In this document: one piece after another, positions 16,204 to 25,306 of the stretch
Layout of the letters: the number at the start of each line of letters is the position of its first letter
Position numbering within the stretch: position 1 is the stretch's first letter
Assembly: GCF_000308875.1 (NCBI RefSeq)
Contig: NZ_BAGL01000127.1
Coordinates: 124,001-188,000 of the forward strand
From: Nocardia transvalensis NBRC 15921
Lineage (GTDB): Bacteria; Actinomycetota; Actinomycetes; Mycobacteriales; Mycobacteriaceae
DNA length: 64,000 nucleotides
Direction of reading: 5' to 3'
Translations under genes and position numbers: made by a program
The notes under the pieces: model-generated
Databases searched by the model: none
What the model was told of the DNA's origin: nothing
The model's input: the letters and a program-made list of their open reading frames with translations, nothing else

Positions 16204-16731
16204 ATGCCACCACGAAAGGCTGATGTAGACATTCGGGAAACGCCCGAATTCAGGCAATACCAAGATAACGAGCGCTTCCAAGCATGGCTGCGTATGCACG
16301 ACGCCGCAATGGAAATCGACACGCCCCTGTTCGATATGACAGGAATGAACGAATTATATTCGCGCGAAGGCCTGGTTCGTGCCGAGAGAGAGCTAGTGAA
16401 AAAATTCGCCGACAGCGGCGGGGCATTCACAACGGATAACTACAAGCTGGGCATGCGATTCGTTTATTACATCGGCGAGACCTTCCGGCGCGCCATCGAG
16501 GGGAGATGGGTTGCTTTGCCTCCTGACCCACCACAGAGTCCTCAGCCCAAATCGGTCATCGACGTGGAATACCGCTCCAAGTTCTACAACCCTCAGCACA
16601 TGATCGGGCTCGCGTTGGGCAGGCGCACAGGCACGGAGATCACCTCGATCTTCGACCGGGCAGTCAAGGCACATCAGAAATGGGTCGATGCGGGTCGACC
16701 GGCGCGGGGAACCTGGGAGGGCTACGCGTAG
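16204..16731 (+). CDS. Presumed immunity protein of the adjacent toxin
   Basis: 175-residue soluble, highly charged protein without signal peptide or membrane helix. It begins 18 bases after the toxin stop behind a near-perfect AAGGAGGTCTCG ribosome site, which would make it the best-translated gene of the module. Its lower GC and more A-rich codons than the toxin body match the accessory nature of immunity genes. No family recognised; the role is inferred from position. Confidence 0.6.
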   Translation: MPPRKADVDIRETPEFRQYQDNERFQAWLRMHDAAMEIDTPLFDMTGMNELYSREGLVRAERELVKKFADSGGAFTTDNYKLGMRFVYYIGETFRRAIEGRWVALPPDPPQSPQPKSVIDVEYRSKFYNPQHMIGLALGRRTGTEITSIFDRAVKAHQKWVDAGRPARGTWEGYA

Positions 16732-16755
16732 CAGGTCAATGCTCGGGCGGGCCGA

Positions 16756-18048
16756 TCAGACCATCGAGTGGTTTCGGGAATCCAGCAGGGCGGGGATGTG
16801 GGCGTAGCCGCGGAGGTTGACCAGTTCGCGGCGGGGTGGGGTGGTGGAGATCTGGAGGGTGGGGAAGCGTTCGTGGAGGGTGCGCAGGGCGATGACGCCT
16901 TCCGAGCGAGCGAGATTCGCGCCCAGGCAGGCGTGGACGCCGCTGGAGAACGAGACGTGGTCGCGGGCGTTGGTGCGCGTCACGTCGAAGTCGTCGGGGT
17001 CGGTGAAGACTTCCGGGTCGCGATTCGCGCCGCCGAGGAGCAGCGTGATCATCTGGCCGCGGGCGATGTGATGGCCGTCGAGTTCCACCTCGCGCAGGGC
17101 CTTGCGAGCGGTCCACTGCACGGGGCTGTCGAAGCGGAGGATCTCTTCGATTGCCCCGGACCACAATTCGGGCCGCGCGGCCAGCAATTCCAGCTGCTCC
17201 GGGTGCTGGTGCAGGGCGACGACGCCGTTGCCGATGAGGTTGACGGTGGTCTCGAATCCGGCGCCGGCCAGCAGCGCCGTCGTGTACATGAGTTCTTCCT
17301 TGGTCAGCTCGCCACCGGTCACCAATCCGCTCAGAATGTTGTCGCCCGGTTCGGCGCGCAGGTGGTCGAGGTGCTCGTCGAGGAATTCGCGGGCGTCCAG
17401 CAAGGCGTCCTGGGCGCGGCGATAGGCCCGCCAGGAGATTCCGGTGTCCAGCAGCGCCGCCCCGGCCTCGCCCGCGGCGAGCATGCGCGCCCGCACATCC
17501 CGTGGGATGCCGAGCATTTCGGAGATGATGGCCGCGGGCAGCTCCACCGCGAAATCGGTGATGAGGTCGGCTCGCCGCCGGGCCGCCAGCGCGTCGAGCA
17601 GTTCGCCGGTGACTTCGTCGATCCGGTCGGTCAGCCGCCGCACGGCCCGCGGCGTGAACTCCTGGGAGACCAGTTTGCGGTAGCGAGTGTGCTCCGGCGG
17701 ATCGAGCGACAGCATGGCCGGCGGCTCGATGGGATTGGGCAGCCGCGGATCCGTCGCCCGGATCAGCGCCTGTACCGGCCGCGGAATATTCAGCTCCGCG
17801 GGCACGACCACACCGAAGTCGCTGGACCGCAACACCTTCCGCACGATCCCATGATCGGCCGACACCCACGTGGTAGGCGTCCGAACCACCCGCCCCCGCT
17901 CCCGGATACGCGCAGCGAGCAGATACGGATCAGCCCGCGCCGCCGGATCCGCCAAGATCCGCGCAAGCGGCTCCCCCCGCCGAACCTGCGCCTTCAAATA
18001 CACCCGCGGCAGCCCATGTATCGCAGCCCAGTGAACCCCGGTCTTCAT
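16756..18048 (-). CDS. Cytochrome P450
   Basis: 430 residues. Proximal loop FSSGVHACLG holds the haem cysteine, K-helix EEILR supplies ExxR, and the I-helix reads AGAGFETTVN. A bacterial class I P450 that needs a ferredoxin and reductase; neither is adjacent. The substrate is unknown. The long N-terminus with RVYLKAQVRRGEP is typical of mycobacterial/nocardial CYPs acting on lipids or macrocycles, but I would not name a family. It converges with the immunity gene. Confidence 0.88.
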   Translation of the reverse strand: MKTGVHWAAIHGLPRVYLKAQVRRGEPLARILADPAARADPYLLAARIRERGRVVRTPTTWVSADHGIVRKVLRSSDFGVVVPAELNIPRPVQALIRATDPRLPNPIEPPAMLSLDPPEHTRYRKLVSQEFTPRAVRRLTDRIDEVTGELLDALAARRRADLITDFAVELPAAIISEMLGIPRDVRARMLAAGEAGAALLDTGISWRAYRRAQDALLDAREFLDEHLDHLRAEPGDNILSGLVTGGELTKEELMYTTALLAGAGFETTVNLIGNGVVALHQHPEQLELLAARPELWSGAIEEILRFDSPVQWTARKALREVELDGHHIARGQMITLLLGGANRDPEVFTDPDDFDVTRTNARDHVSFSSGVHACLGANLARSEGVIALRTLHERFPTLQISTTPPRRELVNLRGYAHIPALLDSRNHSMV

Positions 18049-18133
18049 CCCTGAAAGTTAGCGCGCCCCACAGCGCGCCACATCGTACCGAGGTCTGAAA
18101 TCGAACTCCGCCCACAGTCTGGAAGAACCGCAT

Positions 18134-18166
18134 GCGGCCTCCCGCCGATCGAGCACGGGAGGCCGC
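18134..18166 (-). terminator. Hairpin downstream of the second P450
   Basis: Perfect 11-bp arms GCGGCCTCCCG and CGGGAGGCCGC with an 11-base loop, starting nine bases beyond the stop of the leftward P450 at 18175. It fits a transcription terminator. Confidence 0.7.
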
Positions 18167-18174
18167 GACGCCGC

Positions 18175-19398
18175 CTATTTCAGGACTACCGGCAGACGGT
18201 CGTGCCCGTTCGCGATGAAACCGGGGACCGTGCCGATCTCGTCGGGAGAGACGGCGAATTTCATCTGCGGGAACCGCTGGAACAGGGTGGGCAGTGCCAC
18301 CTGCGCCTCCAGCCTCGCGAGCGGTGCGCCCAGGCAGCGATGGGCGCCGTAGCCGAATGCCATGTGGTCCTTGGTCGTCCGCGTGGGGTCGAACTCGTCC
18401 GCGCTGTCGCCGTACACATTCGGGTCCCGATTGGCACCGGCCGGGCAGGCGAGGATCGGGTCGCCCGCCGTGATCGCCACCTCGCCGAGAACGAAATCCC
18501 GCACCGCATAGCGCAACGGAACGTGCGCGATAGAGGGCTCGAACCGCAGCACCTCCTCGATCACATCCACCCAGCCGACAGCACCGTCGACCGCGGCGGC
18601 CAGCTGGTCAGGATGGGTGAGCAGGAGATAGATCGCCTGGTCGATCAGGTCCACCGTCGTCTCGTGCCCGGCGTTGATCGTCAGGTACAGCGTGCCGACG
18701 AGTTCCTCGGTGCTGAAATCCTTTTCGGGATCGTCGGCGTAGGCGATGAGCGTGCTGGTCATATCGTCGCCCGGAGTGTCCCGCCGATAGGCAACGAGGT
18801 CCTGCAGCAGTCCGATCATCTGTTCGTAGTTCGCCACGGCCGCCTCCTCGGTCAGGGCGATATCGAAGATGCCGTCCACGCATTTCCGCAGTGGCCCGAT
18901 CAGGTGCTCGGGCACTCCCATCAGTTCGTTGATCACACGCAACGGCAGCGGATAGGCGAAATGCTCGCGGATGTCGACGATGTCGCCTTCCGGCGTGCCG
19001 TCCAGCCCGGCTACCAGATCGTCGGCGATCGACCGGATGCGAGGTTCGAGCGCGAGGGTGCGCCGGTTGGTGAACGCGGGCGTCACGTAGTTGCGGAGCC
19101 GACGGTGTTCGGGTCCGTAGGCGGTGAACATCGAGCGCGTATTCACCCAGTTCAGGAGCGGAAAGTCCTTGCCTACCTTCCCGTTTCGAAACGCCGGCCA
19201 GTGCTGATGCGGATCCTTGGACACCGCGGAGCCGGACAGAATTTCCTTGAGCAGTGCCGCGTCGGTCACCGACCACGCGGGCACTCCTCCCGGGAGCACA
19301 ACCTTGGTGACCGGCCCTCGCTGCCGGATGCGGGCGATCTCACCCTGGATATCGGGACCTTCGGGATCAATGACGATGGGGTCGGTGTTGTTCTGCAT
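18175..19398 (-). CDS. Cytochrome P450
   Basis: 407 residues from the chosen ATG (MQNNTDPIVIDPEG), which has GGAG at -7; the frame is open 42 bases further up. Haem loop FGYGAHRCLG, K-helix EEVLR and I-helix INAGHETTVD are all canonical. The style matches CYP105/107-like actinomycete oxygenases. It reads in the same direction as the first P450 but is separated from it by a terminator hairpin, so the two are not an operon. No redox partner is nearby. Confidence 0.9.
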   Translation of the reverse strand: MQNNTDPIVIDPEGPDIQGEIARIRQRGPVTKVVLPGGVPAWSVTDAALLKEILSGSAVSKDPHQHWPAFRNGKVGKDFPLLNWVNTRSMFTAYGPEHRRLRNYVTPAFTNRRTLALEPRIRSIADDLVAGLDGTPEGDIVDIREHFAYPLPLRVINELMGVPEHLIGPLRKCVDGIFDIALTEEAAVANYEQMIGLLQDLVAYRRDTPGDDMTSTLIAYADDPEKDFSTEELVGTLYLTINAGHETTVDLIDQAIYLLLTHPDQLAAAVDGAVGWVDVIEEVLRFEPSIAHVPLRYAVRDFVLGEVAITAGDPILACPAGANRDPNVYGDSADEFDPTRTTKDHMAFGYGAHRCLGAPLARLEAQVALPTLFQRFPQMKFAVSPDEIGTVPGFIANGHDRLPVVLK

Positions 19399-19573
19399 GC
19401 GAACTCCAATCTGCCCGTGAACCGGCAGGCCGAGGTCCACTTCGCGCCGCCCCCGACCTCTAGATCATCTACAACGGTAGCTTTCGATACCGTTGGGTCT
19501 CTATCGTTTTCGGTAAAGTTTTGATGATGTTTGCCAGACGGCAGCGGAGGATCTCAGCGACCCTCGTGCAGGA

Positions 19574-19843
19574 TCAGCCTGCGATATTCGATCCCGACGG
19601 CGGCGCACCGATCTGGATTCGGCGGTTGTACTCGCGCAGGTACTCCGCCTTCCAACGCGGCCAGTCGACGTACCTGTCCCCGACTTCGGCCCGATACCGC
19701 CGATACTGCGACCCCTTCGTGCGAATCAGCGATCGTTGCGACTCCCGCGCCGCCCGCCGAGCAGCATCGAGCCCCCGCCGCAACTGCCACCCGGTGAGTT
19801 CCACTGGAGGATCACGAAATACGCTCGACCTTCGCCACCACAT
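19574..19843 (-). CDS. Small basic hypothetical protein
   Basis: 89 residues, rich in Arg and Trp (MWWRRSSVF at the start, then YVDWPRWKAEYLREYNRRI). The ATG stands six bases after a strong GAGGGGG ribosome site and third-position GC is high, so it is likely a real gene. Charge suggests nucleic-acid contact, but no motif supports a function. It marks the left end of the island-like stretch. Confidence 0.55.
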   Translation of the reverse strand: MWWRRSSVFRDPPVELTGWQLRRGLDAARRAARESQRSLIRTKGSQYRRYRAEVGDRYVDWPRWKAEYLREYNRRIQIGAPPSGSNIAG

Positions 19844-20059
19844 CTGAACCCCCTCGGAGTAGCCGGAACTACCACCGTACGTCCCATCTTCGGGCGACAG
19901 CCGGCTCCTTCCGCCAAGCCGGTCCTACCACACCGGATCCGGAGCGTGGTCGGAGGAACACCATGGCCATTCGCACGATCGGCCGACTAATCTGCCCGCT
20001 CCGGGCAGGGTACGGACCGAATCGCCTGGAACAATCCCGCGGTCGACAACGCCCCGCCT

Positions 20060-20434
20060 GACATCACGCTCACCAGCAACGCCTTCACCGACAACGGCTC
20101 TCTCCCACAGCGTTCGCAGGAACCGGCGTCGGCGACAACATCTCCCCACACTCTGCGATGGACGCCAGCCCCACCCACAGCCCCTACCACCACATCTTCC
20201 AACTCTTCGCCCTGGACGCCCCCAGCGGTCTGGACAAAGACGCCACCCTCACCGATGCCGGCGAGTCCCATGCAGGGCCACGTGCTCGCGCGAGGCAAGC
20301 TGACCGGCACATTCGAGCGTCCCCTGACCCACCTACCCTGTCCAGAACCCCACAGCGACAATTGCGTTGCTGTAGCCAGCGACCCGGGCGACTGCATCCC
20401 GCAGTTCACGACCGACGGTCAACTCACAGAATAA
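20060..20434 (+). pseudogene. Decayed YbhB/YbcL (PEBP-like) gene
   Basis: Fragments of the Raf-kinase-inhibitor-like family can be read across frames: ITLTSNAFTDNGSLPQ, then FAGTGVGDNISP one frame over, LRWTPAPP, then HIFQLFALDAPSGLDKDATL in another frame, and finally GHVLARGKLTGTFERP. The order is that of the family, but the central DPDAP/HW part is missing and at least three frame changes are needed. A 125-codon frame stays open to 20434 and could be miscalled as a gene. Confidence 0.6.
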
Positions 20435-20930
20435 GGAACAGCACAGCAAGGACGCGTCATGCCCCTCCGGCGCATCGGAGGATGCAAACAACTACTGGCA
20501 TCGGCATACAGGAGCGCCTCGGCCAATGCAGCCGTCCCGGTTCCGCACCCGGTGGAGATCATCACAGCCGGGTAGCCGGAGGCGATCTCTGACCTGCTCG
20601 GGCAACTCGATACGTTCGCGACGGCGACGTTTGCCTCGGCTCAGAATCGACTGGAGATAGTCTCAGGTCCGGTTGGCTTTGAGCCTCCCATAGATGGCGT
20701 CCAGTGCATCTCGCAGCAGGGCTACCGTGTGGATTTCCAACTGTTCGCAATGAAAATAAGCCGAACTGCGGTATCGCGGCTAAGCGGCCCACTGGTATCT
20801 GATATGGCGGACTAAATTGTAACGCCGTAGCTATCTCGCCGCGCCATGCGCCGATCATGCCATTTGCCCCTACCGAAGGTCACCATTGATGGGTATTGTC
20901 CTAGCCCATCTCGCTGGAAGGGGATCTGTC
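20435..20930. other. Gene-poor remnant DNA
   Basis: About 500 bp with no supported gene. A short frame at 20460-20577 (MPLRRIGGCKQLL to PHPVEIITAG) looks like the end of something formerly coding. GC falls clearly between 20640 and 20850. Confidence 0.4.
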
Positions 20931-21557
20931 ATGCCGCTAACCGTTCAGCACCGCGCTGCAACTTCGCCAAACCGCAACAGCGCACTAACCCGATCCGAGA
21001 TGCTCACTGCCTCACGGTTGGTGCTCGTGCCTGCCATGACCATCGGCATTATGGTGCATGCACCGATCGTCACGATCGGAACGCTACTGCTCTTCGTCTT
21101 GATGGACGTCGGCGACGGCATCCTGGCCCGCTGGCACGGCGAGGAGACGCTCCGCCGTCGCATGCTTGACTCCATCGCCGACCGATTCGCCGTACACGCG
21201 GTCTTCGCGGCTTACGCAGTGACCGCGATGTCGCTCCCCGCCGTGTGGCTCGCCCTGGTGGCGCGGGATGGTATCCAGACGGTCACCGGCATGAAAGCTG
21301 CGAAACAAGGGTTCATCGGTGTCGGCGGCATGTCGCACAAGCTCCTTGGCCTCGGGACCGCGGTCGTGGGTGGCTGGTTCGTCCTCAGGGACGGCGTGCC
21401 GTGGCAGCTCAGCGCTGCGATGGTGGCAGGACTGACTTGGTGCACAGTCACCTACACCGTTCAAATGAATCGTCTTCTGCGAAGGGAAAACACGACGGGG
21501 GTTGTACAGGTCCCAGCTGGTCTGGCCATAGCGCGGGGGAACGAGGGTGACGGGTAA
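20931..21557 (+). CDS. CDP-alcohol phosphatidyltransferase-like membrane enzyme with altered motif
   Basis: 208 residues, about five membrane helices. The signature D-x2-DG-x2-AR...G-x3-D-x3-D is present as Asp59, Asp62-Gly63, Ala66-Arg67, Asp80 and Asp84 (DVGDGILAR and MLDSIAD), but the conserved glycine is Arg76. Family members swap CMP of a CDP-lipid for a small alcohol or phosphoinositol. All four aspartates remain, so activity is possible. The ATG at 20931 is preceded by GGAAGGGGATCTGTC. It overlaps the next membrane-protein gene by 11 bases, implying co-expression. Confidence 0.7.
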   Translation: MPLTVQHRAATSPNRNSALTRSEMLTASRLVLVPAMTIGIMVHAPIVTIGTLLLFVLMDVGDGILARWHGEETLRRRMLDSIADRFAVHAVFAAYAVTAMSLPAVWLALVARDGIQTVTGMKAAKQGFIGVGGMSHKLLGLGTAVVGGWFVLRDGVPWQLSAAMVAGLTWCTVTYTVQMNRLLRRENTTGVVQVPAGLAIARGNEGDG

Positions 21558-22434
21558 CAAGAACAATCCGGAGAGTGCCGATAAGCCTGCGGAAGACCCG
21601 GAGACGAGCGCAGGCGCACGTGAGGAACCCCAGCCTCGGAACGATGCGGATAAAACTTCATCAGGCGGGTCTGATGACACTACCCGCGATGCCAAAACAC
21701 CGCCCGGGCTGGTTCCCCTGGAACCCAACGACCAGGCAATTATTGTCTGGGCCTCATCTCTTTTGGTTCTGATTGTCATCGGTATCGTGGGATGGACCAA
21801 TCGGAATCTGTTTGATTTCCCAATTCACCTCGCTATCGCAGACGTGGCATATCTGATACTTTCGCCCCTGGTGCTATTGCCGGTGGGCACGGCCCTGGCC
21901 AAGCTAGTTGGAAAACAAGACCATAATGAACATCCATCGCATCGAGAGAAGGCCGCCCAAGCCGACAAACAAAAGCAGTGGCGCTACTTCTTCTTTTTAT
22001 GGATTTCATCTATAGCCCAGTTCGCGATAATTACGGGGCTCATAGCAGAAACGGGTGGTGTGGTAAATAGTCCATATGCACCCATCCTCATCACCTTTCT
22101 AACCCTTGCCCTGTACGTGGCTCGGGGTGGCGACCGCAAGAGCCGGCTACGAGGAACGGGTTCGATCCTAATTCTGTGGACAACCGGCGTAATCCTCCTG
22201 ACCGCGCTTACCGTTGTGCAACGGTGGGTTGAGCCGCTGAAGCCGGAACGGCAGGTGCAGCAAGCGGTCGATGAGCTTGCCGTCAAATGCCAAACACCCA
22301 CCGTACTAGTTGAGCCGGCCATCCCGATGCTGCCGTATTGGTGGGTAAATATCATCACCCTTTCGATCGGCATGCTCATTGCATTCGGAATCAAATACTT
22401 CGCCAACCTGGACATGAGAGAATCGAGTACGTAG
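21547..22434 (+). CDS. Multi-pass membrane protein of unknown function
   Basis: 295 residues. The first about 60 residues are hydrophilic and Asp/Glu/Pro-rich. Six or so membrane helices follow (for example IIVWASSLLVLIVIGIVGW at about 65-83 and ILITFLTLALYVA near 180). Overlap with the preceding CDP-alcohol transferase gene suggests a functional partner. Codon use is less GC-biased than in the flanks. No family recognised. Confidence 0.65.
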   Translation: MTGNKNNPESADKPAEDPETSAGAREEPQPRNDADKTSSGGSDDTTRDAKTPPGLVPLEPNDQAIIVWASSLLVLIVIGIVGWTNRNLFDFPIHLAIADVAYLILSPLVLLPVGTALAKLVGKQDHNEHPSHREKAAQADKQKQWRYFFFLWISSIAQFAIITGLIAETGGVVNSPYAPILITFLTLALYVARGGDRKSRLRGTGSILILWTTGVILLTALTVVQRWVEPLKPERQVQQAVDELAVKCQTPTVLVEPAIPMLPYWWVNIITLSIGMLIAFGIKYFANLDMRESST

Positions 22435-22650
22435 CAGGCGATCGTTAATTGCCAGCACATACAGCATCGTGTACCACTTCAACCCACATGATGGGCCATA
22501 TCATACCTAGGGAGCCGCCAGAGTCTCTCTGAGATTTCCTGTACTACACCCTCCGGCGAATCTACGCTCGGGTGTCTCTGTGGCCTCAGAGTTCAGCCAG
22601 TAGCGTGACGCTGGACTACCAATTATGAGAGGGACAGAACCGGCTTCGGC

Positions 22651-23046
22651 CTATACTCCAGATTCTGCCTCCGTCCCATTCACATCCCGCTCCACCGCCT
22701 CAAAGATCCCCACATCCGTCTTCTGCTGCCACTCCGGCAGCTTCTCCCACGGCGCCACATACCCCGGCTTCGGATCAGGGATGCGGGCATAGATCTGTCC
22801 CACCCAGCAGATGGCCACGAACCGTCCCTTGGTCTCCGGGCTGAGGTGACTGGTGGCACCGTTCGTGAGTCGGATGAACTCGGCCACCTGCTCGTACACC
22901 GCAGCAGCGCTGGCCCGCTCCCAATCCGGCGTGCTCTCCCACGGCGTGATGTAGCTGTCCTTCGGTGTACCGGGATAGTGGGCAGTTACGCCCGCAATCC
23001 ACGCATCCCGAAAGACCCTGCCGCCGTGTTCGTTAGCGCTTGTCAC
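22651..23046 (-). CDS. Hypothetical protein made of two 43-residue repeats
   Basis: 131 residues. Residues 12-54 and 76-118 align as a direct repeat: F-x4-W-x2-G near the start, then Y-x2-PWE-x2-P-x-W and finally FE/YE-x-V. The protein is soluble and acidic with no signal. It lies downstream of the XRE/TPR regulator gene (22-bp gap, same strand), so it is likely co-transcribed and perhaps the regulator's partner. Confidence 0.6.
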   Translation of the reverse strand: MTSANEHGGRVFRDAWIAGVTAHYPGTPKDSYITPWESTPDWERASAAAVYEQVAEFIRLTNGATSHLSPETKGRFVAICWVGQIYARIPDPKPGYVAPWEKLPEWQQKTDVGIFEAVERDVNGTEAESGV

Positions 23047-23068
23047 AGTGCTCCTTGCTCGTCATGGA

Positions 23069-24520
23069 TCAGGGTGCCGCCGCTGTCAGGGTAGTGATCT
23101 GCCGGTCCAGGTGAGCGATGTGCCGGTCCCCCTCGAGTTCGCCAAGGTGCTGCCGCAACTGTCCGAGTCGCCGACCCAGATAGCCGGACTTGGTGCGGCG
23201 AGCAATATCTACCGCCGTTCCGCCATACCACACCGTTTGCACCGGATCAGCGCGTAAGGCCCCAGCCGCGGCCAGGTCGACCAGCACGCTAGCCCGCCTC
23301 CGGGTGGACAAGGGCCGACCGAGTAACGACGTCAGGATGTCCTCTGCCGGTCCAGGCCGGGCTAGCTGCACCAAGCAACTGGCTTGTTCCTCGTCGATGC
23401 GGGCACCGTTGAAGCGCAGCCAGCCGCAGATCGGGGTATCGGTGAGGGTCAGGACACCACGGGCCGCGTCGAACGCCTGCTCGCATCCGGCGGCATCGCC
23501 GAGGCCGGCGAGGACTTGCGCCCGCACGCTCTCCACCCAATATCGGGTGGGGAGCTGGCTATCGCCGCGATGAGCAATCCTGGCGGCCTGCTCCACCAGG
23601 GGCAGGGCATCTTGGTAGCGGGTATCGAAAATGCCCAAGTAGGCGTGCCGGGTCAGCGCACAGGCCCACAAGTCATAGGCCCGCGCCTCGGCCGCGAACG
23701 TGCCGGAGAGGGCGTAGCAGTGGGCCGCCTCGGCGAGGTGGTCGGCATCGAGCAGAATTTCGCCGGACAGTTGCAAGGCATCGGCGATCAGCTCTTGCTG
23801 GCGGCGCCGAAGCTCCGGAGTGCGGATATCGCGGAGACCTTCAATGAGCGTATGCATTTGCTCACGGGCGGCACCGAACACCACGGCTTTTGTTTCGGCC
23901 GCACCGTAGTCCTGCCACAGCAGCTCGTTGACCGCCTCGTGCTGCGCGAGCGTGGCGGCATCGGCCTGGCCTGTCACCGCGGCGAAACGCAGTCGATCCC
24001 AGTCGATCGTGACGGGGACAGCGAGGGTTGTGGCAATGCTCAGCAGCCGCAACAACTCTCGCCGATTCATGTCCGTAATCTCCGTGGGGTACCCACCGCC
24101 GGGTTTGGCGGAGTGACTACCACCCACAGTAGTAGACGCTGCTGCGCGGACCGGCTCAGCGGCCGGGATGCTCACCACGCCCGTTGCATCGGCTTGCGAC
24201 AGTTCGCCGCTGGTCAGCCCGCCGGAAGCGCCCAGGCTGTGCCGGGAAGATATATGGTGCCGCTGCCGCCAGGCGGCTTCGCCTTCTCGCAGGATCTGCT
24301 CGAAGCGTTCCCGGTCCTCTGAGGTAGCCCGCTGGTCGAGCGCTGTGTCCAGGATGGCCTGCGTGGCCGAACGCGGCTTCACGCTGCCGAGTCCCGCCCG
24401 CCAATTCGTCACCGTGGTGGTTTCGAGGCCCAGGAGCGCGGCGAAGTCACGCACCGACCGCCGCATCGCTTCCTGCAACGCGGCTGCCTCAAATCCCGTC
24501 CACTCCCGCCCTCTGACCAT
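23069..24520 (-). CDS. HTH regulator with TPR-like C-terminal domain
   Basis: 483 residues. N-terminal Cro/XRE-like helix-turn-helix (about 5-50: EAAALQEAMRRSVRDFAALLG then VTNWRAGLG), a Ser/Ala linker, a short hydrophobic patch (LLRLLSIATTLAVPV), then repeated helices of the TPR type. Regulators of this plan are abundant in Nocardia and Streptomyces. I prefer the ATG at 24520, where MVRGREWTG begins, after AGGTGGGGTT; the frame is open 29 codons further. A degenerate copy of its 5' end and upstream sequence sits about 1 kb away at 25.4-25.57 kb. Confidence 0.7.
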   Translation of the reverse strand: MVRGREWTGFEAAALQEAMRRSVRDFAALLGLETTTVTNWRAGLGSVKPRSATQAILDTALDQRATSEDRERFEQILREGEAAWRQRHHISSRHSLGASGGLTSGELSQADATGVVSIPAAEPVRAAASTTVGGSHSAKPGGGYPTEITDMNRRELLRLLSIATTLAVPVTIDWDRLRFAAVTGQADAATLAQHEAVNELLWQDYGAAETKAVVFGAAREQMHTLIEGLRDIRTPELRRRQQELIADALQLSGEILLDADHLAEAAHCYALSGTFAAEARAYDLWACALTRHAYLGIFDTRYQDALPLVEQAARIAHRGDSQLPTRYWVESVRAQVLAGLGDAAGCEQAFDAARGVLTLTDTPICGWLRFNGARIDEEQASCLVQLARPGPAEDILTSLLGRPLSTRRRASVLVDLAAAGALRADPVQTVWYGGTAVDIARRTKSGYLGRRLGQLRQHLGELEGDRHIAHLDRQITTLTAAAP

Positions 24521-24660
24521 AACCCCACCTACGGTACGCCCTGACCTGGGCAAACCCGTATGAAACCCACACACTATGCCCACGCCAGGCACTCGCGAGG
24601 GATTCATCCGGCCAGCCAGGCTGGAGGAGCGCTATTTCACTCTTCACAAAGGGAAACACC

Positions 24661-24999
24661 ATGCCTCGCAATCTGTTTCGCTTGCTCGTCATGGCGGTCG
24701 CGGTCACCGGCTCGGTACTGGTCGGCGACGCCGACGGATCAGCTAGCGCCACACCATCCGCCCACTGCCCAATTGCTGCTCCAGTTCGCACCGGCGTCCC
24801 CGACCACATGAAGGAGTACTGCGACCGTCAGTACTATGACGAACTCATCCCCGGCTGCCAGGCCCGATTCAGCACGTCGGACAAGCGGCGGCAGTGCTAC
24901 GAGCTGGTCAACCAGTGGTACGCCGATTGCCTGACAGGCAAGCACTATCCGTTCCGGTGGGCCCACGCACGTCTGCCAAAGGCCGAGGCAGCGGAATAG
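24661..24999 (+). CDS. Small secreted cysteine-containing protein
   Basis: 112 residues with a clear signal peptide: basic start MPRNLFR, hydrophobic core LLVMAVAVTGSVLV, then a cleavage-like ASA around residue 28-30. The mature part has five Cys (PIAAPV preceded by HC, EYC, GC, QC and DC contexts), which probably form disulphides outside the cell. AAAGGGAAACACC precedes the ATG. No family recognised. Confidence 0.65.
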   Translation: MPRNLFRLLVMAVAVTGSVLVGDADGSASATPSAHCPIAAPVRTGVPDHMKEYCDRQYYDELIPGCQARFSTSDKRRQCYELVNQWYADCLTGKHYPFRWAHARLPKAEAAE

Positions 25000-25009
25000 G
25001 ATCAGGCGC

Positions 25010-25306
25010 ATGCCGATCACGTGGGAGCTGGGCGAACCGATCGCTGTCCGCACGCTGCACCGAGGCGATGAACCGGTGACGGTGGAAATAGGCCGGCCGC
25101 GGCCGTACATGGAGAGCGAAGACTTCTTCTGCCCATTCCGCATCACTGGCATTGAGCTGCAGGAGGAGGGCTACACCGTCGGCGTAGATTCTGTCCAGGC
25201 GCTCACGTTGACGCTCGCTCGCGTCGGCGATGTATTGGCTGTCAGCGGCAACAGCTACAGCTTCCTGGGCGGAACGGATCTGGGGTTCCCGCGGAGTTCG
25301 GGGTAG
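25010..25306 (+). CDS. Conserved hypothetical protein
   Basis: 98 residues. The core FFCPFRITGIEL followed by GVDSVQALTLTLARVGDVL resembles a small uncharacterised actinobacterial family (I think of DUF6968, from memory only). Soluble, mixed alpha/beta. It begins 10 bp after the small secreted protein gene, so the two may be co-transcribed. Confidence 0.6.
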   Translation: MPITWELGEPIAVRTLHRGDEPVTVEIGRPRPYMESEDFFCPFRITGIELQEEGYTVGVDSVQALTLTLARVGDVLAVSGNSYSFLGGTDLGFPRSSG

